A stretch of DNA of 20,247 nucleotides, taken from positions 1 to 20,247 of the forward strand of contig JANOXC010000027.1 in NCBI GenBank assembly GCA_031418215.1. The letters are read 5' to 3'. This document shows, in pieces, positions 15,551 to 20,247 of the stretch. The stretch is from JANOXC01 sp031418215. Lineage in GTDB: Bacteria; Bacteroidota; Bacteroidia; AKYH767-A; OLB10. How positions within the stretch are numbered: the first letter of the stretch is position 1; every line of letters starts with the position of its first letter. The position numbers and the translations under genes are program-made. The notes beneath the pieces are model-generated. The model made no database searches, was not told the origin of the DNA, and saw only the letters and a list, made by a program, of their open reading frames with translations.

Positions 15551-16603
15551 TTATTCTTCTTTTATTGCCCAACGTAATTTAGCTGAACGGGCGCGTGGAT
15601 TATCATTGCACTCTTGAGCAGATGGTTGTATTGGGGCGGGTGAAACTTCACTGTAAATACCTTCACGAAAAAGTGATTGAAAAGATTTTTTCACACGCCT
15701 GTCTTCTCCAGAATGAAATGAAAGTATTGCAACTCGTCCGCCCGGAGCGAGGGCATAGGGCAGTTTTTCCAGAAATTTTTCGAGTACACCAAACTCATTA
15801 TTCACTTCAATGCGCAAGGCCTGGAAACAACGCTGACATGATTTCTTAATATGGTCTAAGCGTTCAGCCGGCGGAATAAATTCCAATGCTTCTGTAATAA
15901 TCTCTTTCAACTGTGTTGTTGTTGAAATGTGATTTCCTTTTTTGATATTATATATAATCGCTTTAGCAATAAATTCAGCATATGGTTCATCGGCATTTTC
16001 AATGAGTAGGTTTTCCAATTGCTGTTGTGAAATATTTTTTAAAAGCGTAGCAGCAGATGTTCCACTTTTGGGATTAAGCCTTAAGTCTAACGGGCCTTCA
16101 GTTTTCATTGAAAAGCCTCTTTCCGGATTATCGATTTGCATAGAAGAAACACCAAGATCTGCCAATACAAAATTTAAAGGCCCTACTTCGGAAGCAATTT
16201 GATCTATATCGGAAAAGTTCATCTTCTTGATTACTAAAACGTCGGGACCATAACCCATCTTTTCCAATCTGTCCTTAGTTCGCGGTAATTCAATTGGATC
16301 TACATCAATGGCATAAAGTTGACCTCCGGGGGTTAAACATTTCAGTATTTCCAGACTGTGGCCGCCATATCCCAAGGTAGCATCGAGGCCAATTTGTCCC
16401 GGAACTATCTTGAGAAATTCCATTATTTCTTTAATACAAATAGATAGATGCATTCCTGCGGGAGTACGTCCTTGTTTTATGACTTTCTCAACGTCCGCTG
16501 AATACTGTTCGGGTTGCAGCTCTTTGTATTTTTCTTTAAACGTTTTTGGGTGTGTGCCTGCATAACGGACACGACGTGGTGGTTTTGATCCCTGCTCATC
16601 CAT
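15551..16603 (-). CDS. rsmH: RsmH/MraW-family 16S rRNA (cytosine-N4) methyltransferase, N-terminally extended
   Basis: RsmH methylates N4 of C1402 in 16S rRNA. In this 350-residue protein the family motifs are DATLGYGGHS (74-83), DLGVSS (149-154), RGFSMKTEGPLDLRL (162-176), ALRIEVNNEFG, LSFHSGEDRRVKKSF and NPRARSAKLRWA. About 45 basic residues (PPRRVRYAGTHPKTFKEKYKELQPEQYS) precede the point where canonical RsmH begins, and the usual HIPVLL start is replaced by GMHLSICIKEI. Canonical rsmH heads the dcw division cluster before ftsL and ftsI; this copy has proC and a T9SS gene as neighbours. It may therefore be the second, longer RsmH-like protein seen in some genomes. The family is certain; the exact target of this paralogue is not. 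Confidence 0.85.
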   Translation of the reverse strand: MDEQGSKPPRRVRYAGTHPKTFKEKYKELQPEQYSADVEKVIKQGRTPAGMHLSICIKEIMEFLKIVPGQIGLDATLGYGGHSLEILKCLTPGGQLYAIDVDPIELPRTKDRLEKMGYGPDVLVIKKMNFSDIDQIASEVGPLNFVLADLGVSSMQIDNPERGFSMKTEGPLDLRLNPKSGTSAATLLKNISQQQLENLLIENADEPYAEFIAKAIIYNIKKGNHISTTTQLKEIITEALEFIPPAERLDHIKKSCQRCFQALRIEVNNEFGVLEKFLEKLPYALAPGGRVAILSFHSGEDRRVKKSFQSLFREGIYSEVSPAPIQPSAQECNDNPRARSAKLRWAIKEE

Positions 16604-16849
16604 TTTGTAAAATTAACGATTTTGCAGTTGGTTAGTATAAAATAAATTGAAAAACAGTTATGACAAAATCGTTAGTGGCAAATACATATTCCTTTTACTT
16701 GCTGTTGCTTTTTATTTATTAAAAATGAATACATTTTAGAATAACCTGATTCCTTTATTGCTGCTATTCCAATCAGCATTTCTAGAGCTACTTGCAAAAA
16801 AAAATAATACGATAATTTTTTTATTTTTTAATGACAAACCATATAAAAT

Positions 16850-17647
16850 TTATTTACCTATTTTCTGGTAAGAAATAGTAATTCCTTTAATCAACGAAGA
16901 ACTAAAACCCTGGTGTTCCATTTCATTCAAACCTGCAATGGTACATCCTTTAGGTGTCGTTACCTTGTCTATTTCTTGTTCCGGATGATGACCTGTTTGA
17001 ATTAATAGTTCTGCTGCACCTTTCACTGTTTGGGAAGCAATGAGTGTGGCAGTTGCTGCATCAAATCCAATTTCAATTCCACCTTGTATATTGGCCCTTA
17101 TGAAACGAAGTGCATAGGCAATACCGCAAGCTCCTAAAACAGTGGCAGCATCCATCAGGTTTTCATTGATAAAAGCAACTTTTCCCAGTTGATTAAAAAA
17201 TGATTCTATATATTTATTTTGTTCAGCATTCATATTAGAAGTGCAGAGGCAGGTCATGCTTTGACCGATAGCTATGGCAGTATTCGGCATGGCACGTACC
17301 ACAGGAAAATTATTTCCAACAATTGCATGGATCTGTTCGATATGAAATCCTGTAACTACGGAACAAAGAACATGTCTTTTTTCATCCAATTGGGCTTTAA
17401 TTCCATGAATAACTTCTGCAACCTGGTATGGCTTTATTGCTAATAAGATGATATCAGCAAACTTGACCGCTGCGACATTGTCATCAGTAACTGTTACACC
17501 TGTTTTGGCAAGTGCTGAAAGTGATGAAACATTTCGTTTCGTTACGTAAATATCCTGTGGTTTGCAAAACCCGCTCTTAACAAGACCTTCTGCAACGGCA
17601 CTTCCCAGATTTCCGCCGCCAATAATGGCTATTTTCTTACTTGACAT
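16850..17647 (-). CDS. proC: Pyrroline-5-carboxylate reductase
   Basis: ProC makes the last step of proline synthesis, NAD(P)H-dependent reduction of 1-pyrroline-5-carboxylate. The 265-residue protein has the N-terminal Rossmann motif IAIIGGGNLGSAVAEGL (6-22), VRAMPNTAIAIGQSMT in the middle, and the C-terminal dimer/active-site signature KVTTPKGCTIAGLNEME. The family's GSGPAY block is altered to GACGIAYAL, losing its proline, while the following helix with GGIEIGFDAATA is normal. Length is normal. It is preceded by a -7 box and a small palindrome. A 246-base AT-rich spacer with no visible gene separates it from the RsmH-family gene downstream. Confidence 0.93.
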   Translation of the reverse strand: MSSKKIAIIGGGNLGSAVAEGLVKSGFCKPQDIYVTKRNVSSLSALAKTGVTVTDDNVAAVKFADIILLAIKPYQVAEVIHGIKAQLDEKRHVLCSVVTGFHIEQIHAIVGNNFPVVRAMPNTAIAIGQSMTCLCTSNMNAEQNKYIESFFNQLGKVAFINENLMDAATVLGACGIAYALRFIRANIQGGIEIGFDAATATLIASQTVKGAAELLIQTGHHPEQEIDKVTTPKGCTIAGLNEMEHQGFSSSLIKGITISYQKIGK

Positions 17648-17673
17648 TTGATATATATAGTTTTTATTAGGGT

Positions 17674-17681
17674 CAAAGATA
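17674..17681 (-). promoter_or_regulatory. Candidate -7 box of proC
   Basis: TATCTTTG on the minus strand (17681-17674) fits TAnnTTTG exactly, 26 bases before the proC ATG. The only nearby upstream TTTG is 11 bases away, too close for a -33 box; TTAT stands at the usual distance. Confidence 0.5.
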
Positions 17682-17685
17682 GTTT

Positions 17686-17701
17686 GTTAATTCAAATTAA
17701 C
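17686..17701. promoter_or_regulatory. Palindrome just upstream of the proC -7 box
   Basis: GTTAATT-CA-AATTAAC is a perfect 7+7 inverted repeat of 16 bases, placed between the expected -33 and -7 positions of proC. This would be a good operator position, but the sequence is AT-rich and could be chance. Confidence 0.3.
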
Positions 17702-17719
17702 ATAAATGCTTCACCTAAC

Positions 17720-18538
17720 TCACTTTGTTTTAGTGAAAAAAGCGTTAAAAAAAGGCATTTGATTTTTAATGGAATCATGCCAGTATGCTGCTGTGTGCTC
17801 CCCCGGTCGCTCAGCATATTCATGCGGAATTTTTCTTCTTAACAATTCCTGATGTAGTTGTCTGTTGTAGGTTATAAAAAAATCGCTGGTGCCGCAATCG
17901 AAAATGAGTTGTAATGATTTTCCCTGTATCAAAGCGACCATATTCACAATCGTATTATTATCCCAGTTTGATTGGTGTATGGAGTAATTCCCCAATCGTT
18001 TCGTTAAGTCCCATTGATTCTGAAATGGGCGAATATCCATTGCACCACTGATGCTTCCCGCCGCTCCGAATAAATCAAGATGGCGAAAAGCAAGAAAAAA
18101 GGCCCCATGTCCGCCCATGCTTAAACCGCCAATTGCTCGCCCATATTTATTTGCTCTTGTTCTGTATTTCTGATCAATTGCACTAATTAATTCAGTGGAA
18201 GTATAAGTTTCATAACGCATTTTTTGGTCAACAGGGCTGTCAAAATACCAACTTGTTTCACCACCATCAGGACAGACAATGATAATTTTATATTGATCAG
18301 CATATTTTGGTAATTCAGAAGCGATTTGCAACCAGCCTTGATAGTTATCACCTGCACCATGTAATAAATACAAGACAGGATATCTTCCTTTATCAATGTA
18401 ATATTGGTCGGGAACAATTACATTATTCGGGATATTTTTACTCATTGATTTACTCCAAACCGTCAAAGTTTCGATCCTTGCAGCACTAGCACTGATAATT
18501 TGAAAAAAAAGCAGGACTGAAATTATTTTAGTTTTCAT
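17720..18538 (-). CDS. Secreted esterase D-like alpha/beta hydrolase
   Basis: The 272-residue protein starts with a signal peptide (MKTKIISVLLFFQIISASAA). The rest is a PF00756-type (esterase D / antigen 85 / S-formylglutathione hydrolase) fold: YPVLYLLHGAGDNYQGW (53-69) carries the oxyanion-loop HGAG, and S140 sits in GGLSMGGHGAF. D219 (or D214) in DCGTSDFF and H248 in GEHTAAYW complete the triad. Export argues against a role as cytosolic S-formylglutathione hydrolase and for cleavage of an extracellular or periplasmic ester, for instance an acetylated or feruloylated polysaccharide; the substrate is inference. It reads toward proC, with a 72-base gap between its stop and the proC start. Confidence 0.88.
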   Translation of the reverse strand: MKTKIISVLLFFQIISASAARIETLTVWSKSMSKNIPNNVIVPDQYYIDKGRYPVLYLLHGAGDNYQGWLQIASELPKYADQYKIIIVCPDGGETSWYFDSPVDQKMRYETYTSTELISAIDQKYRTRANKYGRAIGGLSMGGHGAFFLAFRHLDLFGAAGSISGAMDIRPFQNQWDLTKRLGNYSIHQSNWDNNTIVNMVALIQGKSLQLIFDCGTSDFFITYNRQLHQELLRRKIPHEYAERPGEHTAAYWHDSIKNQMPFFNAFFTKTK

Positions 18539-18596
18539 GGATATTTGTTAAGCCGTTTTCGTTATTTTAACCTTAATGAAACTAAGGTGCTGTTTT

Positions 18597-18604
18597 CAAA
18601 ATTA
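18597..18604 (-). promoter_or_regulatory. Candidate -7 box of the esterase gene
   Basis: TAATTTTG on the minus strand (18604-18597) matches TAnnTTTG, 58 bases before the esterase ATG. No TTTG is present at -33 spacing. Confidence 0.35.
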
Positions 18605-18659
18605 AGGAAATTTGGACTACTTTCCTTTGGTTTCAAATTTCCATAGATTCGCATTGAAT

Positions 18660-19424
18660 ATGACAGCACTGATAATACTTTGTTTTTTAGGATTTGCAGC
18701 TGGTTTTGTCGACGCGATTGCAGGAGGTGGAGGATTGATACAGTTGCCTGCTTATTTCATTTTGATGCCGCATTTTACAATTGCACAACTATTGGGTTCC
18801 AATAAATTGGGCGGATTCTCAGGGACTTTTGTTTCCACCATTCAATACCTGCGGAAAATTAAAGTTGACTGGAAATTAATTCTTCCTGCTTTATTCGTAG
18901 CAGGCATCAGTGCATTGTTAGGCGCTCAATTGGTAAGTTATCTTGATAAGGATAAAATGGCACCGATTGTAGTGGCTGTTTTAATTGTTATGTTGATTTA
19001 TACTTCACTAAATAAACAAACAGGGATTGTCAATACGCATTTGGCAATCAGTCCTGAAAAGGTGAAATGGATTTTGTTATGTGCCGCATGCTTGATCGGA
19101 TTATATGATGGTTTTTTTGGTCCGGGGGCAGGGAGCATGCTCATGTTTGTATTTGTTACTTTGCTTGGCTTCGATTTCCTGAGCGCTGCAGCACATACAA
19201 AAGTTTTTAATTGTATAACGAACATTGGAGCGTTGGCATTTTTCATTGTGCATGGAGATGTTCGGTATGAAGTTGCAATTCCAGTAGCAGTATGCAATAT
19301 CGCCGGAAACTATTTTGGATCTGCTTTAGCATTGAAAAAAGGAAGTCCCTTTATCAGGATTATATATATTGTTGTAGTTTCAGCACTAATTGCTAAAATT
19401 GTTTTTGATTATTTTATTAAATAA
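18660..19424 (+). CDS. TSUP (TauE/SafE) family membrane permease
   Basis: This 254-residue protein has about eight transmembrane helices in two halves, each opened by the family's glycine-rich motif: GFAAGFVDAIAGGGGLIQLPA in the first and GLYDGFFGPGAGSMLMF in the second. The second half continues with AAHTKVFNCITNIGALAFF, also typical. The nearest well-known form is the YfcA-like subgroup. TSUP proteins move sulfite, thiosulfate, sulfonates or other small anions; no neighbour gene narrows the substrate. I start at the ATG 18660 (MTALIILCFLGF), since the upstream TTG at 18612 would add 16 polar residues before the first helix. Confidence 0.88.
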   Translation: MTALIILCFLGFAAGFVDAIAGGGGLIQLPAYFILMPHFTIAQLLGSNKLGGFSGTFVSTIQYLRKIKVDWKLILPALFVAGISALLGAQLVSYLDKDKMAPIVVAVLIVMLIYTSLNKQTGIVNTHLAISPEKVKWILLCAACLIGLYDGFFGPGAGSMLMFVFVTLLGFDFLSAAAHTKVFNCITNIGALAFFIVHGDVRYEVAIPVAVCNIAGNYFGSALALKKGSPFIRIIYIVVVSALIAKIVFDYFIK

Positions 19425-19433
19425 TCCTCTTTT

Positions 19434-19549
19434 TTGTCCTTCAGGAGGAACCTATTTAAATGACCCCTTATATTTCACTCAGCACATTAAATTTCATGCT
19501 CACCAAAAACATGCAGGATAGGTTAAAATAGTTTCCTGCTGAATGACAT
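19434..19549. repeat. 116-base direct repeat, copy 1
   Basis: This copy aligns without gaps to 19558-19673, with 10 mismatches in 116 bases (about 91% identity). Half of the mismatches lie in the first 17 bases. It begins TTGTCCTTC and ends GAATGACAT. GCAGGA and TCCTGC at its right side form a 6-bp inverted repeat around a 15-base loop. It starts 9 bases after the permease stop codon. Eight bases separate it from copy 2. Confidence 0.93.
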
Positions 19550-19557
19550 TCAAATTG

Positions 19558-19673
19558 TTGTCCTTCTTTAGGGCCCTATTTAAATGATCCCATATATTTC
19601 ACTCAGCACATTAAATATGATGCTCACCAAAAACATTCAGGATAGGTTAAAATAGTTTCCTGCTGAATGACAT
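19558..19673. repeat. 116-base direct repeat, copy 2, overlapping the glycosyltransferase 3' end
   Basis: This is the second copy, offset 124 bases from the first. Its right 27 bases (19647-19673) encode the last eight residues (MSFSRKLF) and the TAA of the glycosyltransferase. The left part differs from copy 1 and contains the palindrome TAGGGCCCTA. No transposase or terminal inverted repeats are visible. Confidence 0.93.
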
Positions 19674-20247
19674 ATAGGTAGTAGAACGTGAAAATGCATC
19701 AATTACTCTGGTAATTCCCAAAACAAGAATCGGCAATAAGGGCAATGTATAACGCTCTTCAACAATGATAGTAATGAAACATAAGTAAAACAAATAAATC
19801 ATCGGCACGAAGAAGAGTAAAAATGATAAAGCATCTTTCTTAAAAAATAGCTGCAAGAAAAAAAATGCGAATAAGGAAACGTGAATCAATGCGCAAATCC
19901 AGCGTAATAGTTCCATCCACCATTTACCCCTCCAATCATGCTGAAAAATATGCATTGACAAATTGGAATGAAAGCTGAGTTTATAATAGGTCTTGATGGG
20001 AATGTAAATTCTGGAATATAAAAAGCAGTTCTTGTGAACATCATTAGTCAATTTATTAAAAGCGGCGACACATTGTATCTCACTTTTTATTTCATCAATT
20101 GGCATAGGTAGTTTAAGCCGGATAAAGTCTTTTTGTTCAAATGAGCACCGTTGGTATAACCTAAAAGCTTGAGCTATCCGTTCTTTTCCAACACATTTAA
20201 TAATTGTACCGGGAATATTATTAGCTGCCTGCTCAATATAAATTGCA
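19647..20247 (-). CDS. C-terminal part of a polytopic glycosyltransferase (GT39/ArnT-like)
   Basis: The frame is open to the right edge, so only the last 199 residues are present. An extramembrane stretch with many charged residues (CVGKERIAQAFRLYQRCSFEQKDF, PIDEIKSEIQC) is followed by a short region with HDWRGKWWMELLRW. Three hydrophobic segments come next: ICALIHVSLFAFFFLQLFF, ALSFLLFFVPMIYLFYLCF, and LPLLPILVLGITRVI. The ERYTLPLLPILVL motif near the end is the usual closing element of dolichyl-phosphate-sugar-type membrane glycosyltransferases. They move a sugar from a polyprenyl carrier to lipid or protein on the outer face of the inner membrane. The final eight residues and the stop come from a repeated sequence, so the C-terminus may have been altered. 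Family assignment rests on topology and the C-terminal motif only. Confidence 0.68.
   Translation of the reverse strand, partial: AIYIEQAANNIPGTIIKCVGKERIAQAFRLYQRCSFEQKDFIRLKLPMPIDEIKSEIQCVAAFNKLTNDVHKNCFLYSRIYIPIKTYYKLSFHSNLSMHIFQHDWRGKWWMELLRWICALIHVSLFAFFFLQLFFKKDALSFLLFFVPMIYLFYLCFITIIVEERYTLPLLPILVLGITRVIDAFSRSTTYMSFSRKLF

Noticed and set aside
18612..18659. Longer permease start at TTG 18612
   Set aside because: It adds 16 polar or aromatic residues before the first membrane helix, whereas ATG 18660 starts directly at the helix as in the family.
19558..19673. 116-base repeat considered as an insertion sequence or MITE
   Set aside because: No transposase, terminal inverted repeats or target-site duplication can be seen; I keep it as an unclassified repeat.

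Overview
The window looks like a chromosomal segment of a Bacteroidota bacterium, probably a free-living Chitinophagales/Sphingobacteriales-like lineage. The evidence is AT-rich DNA, intergenic sites matching the Bacteroidota promoter (TTTG, about 20 bases, TAnnTTTG), no obvious Shine-Dalgarno sequences, a type IX secretion (T9SS) C-terminal sorting domain, a SprB-type surface repeat, a TonB-dependent receptor, and the futalosine-route menaquinone gene mqnD. The family-level placement is inference.

Layout. 1-588 (-) is the 5' part of a secreted SprB-repeat protein whose signal peptide carries an in-frame stop. 825-1952 (-) is a membrane-anchored endonuclease/exonuclease/phosphatase-fold protein. 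2053-4366 (+) holds mqnD, then hldD (LPS heptose precursor) and a GtrA-like membrane protein. 4626-5218 (-) is a higBA toxin-antitoxin pair with a near-ideal promoter. 5433-7053 (-) holds a MerR-type regulator and an M23 endopeptidase, divergent from alaS (7191-9812, +). 9823-11182 (-) holds a methyltransferase and a DUF1569 protein. 11333-14156 (-) is a short membrane-anchored protein of unknown function followed by a TonB-dependent receptor. 14483-15466 (+) is a T9SS cargo protein ending at a strong terminator. 15551-17647 (-) holds a RsmH-family rRNA methyltransferase and proC. 17720-18538 (-) is a secreted esterase, 18660-19424 (+) a TSUP permease, and 19647-20247 (-) the C-terminus of a polytopic glycosyltransferase.

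Most genes are housekeeping or envelope functions that do not form one pathway. Several touch the cell envelope: LPS heptose and GtrA, M23 peptidoglycan hydrolase, TonB receptor, T9SS and SprB surface proteins, and the glycosyltransferase. No defence island, prophage, integrase, CRISPR, rRNA or tRNA gene is visible.

The less ordinary material is between genes. An octamer tandem array (5782-5909) and a heptamer array (10636-10726) each lie between two co-directional genes, and in both places repeat-patterned sequence stops 7 bases before the next start codon. Weaker 7-base periodicity runs through the same spacers. A 116-base sequence is present twice at 19434-19673, and its second copy supplies the last codons and stop of the glycosyltransferase. 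Three genes appear to use GTG or TTG starts; for mqnD the candidate promoter lies so close to the start that the transcript may be nearly leaderless.
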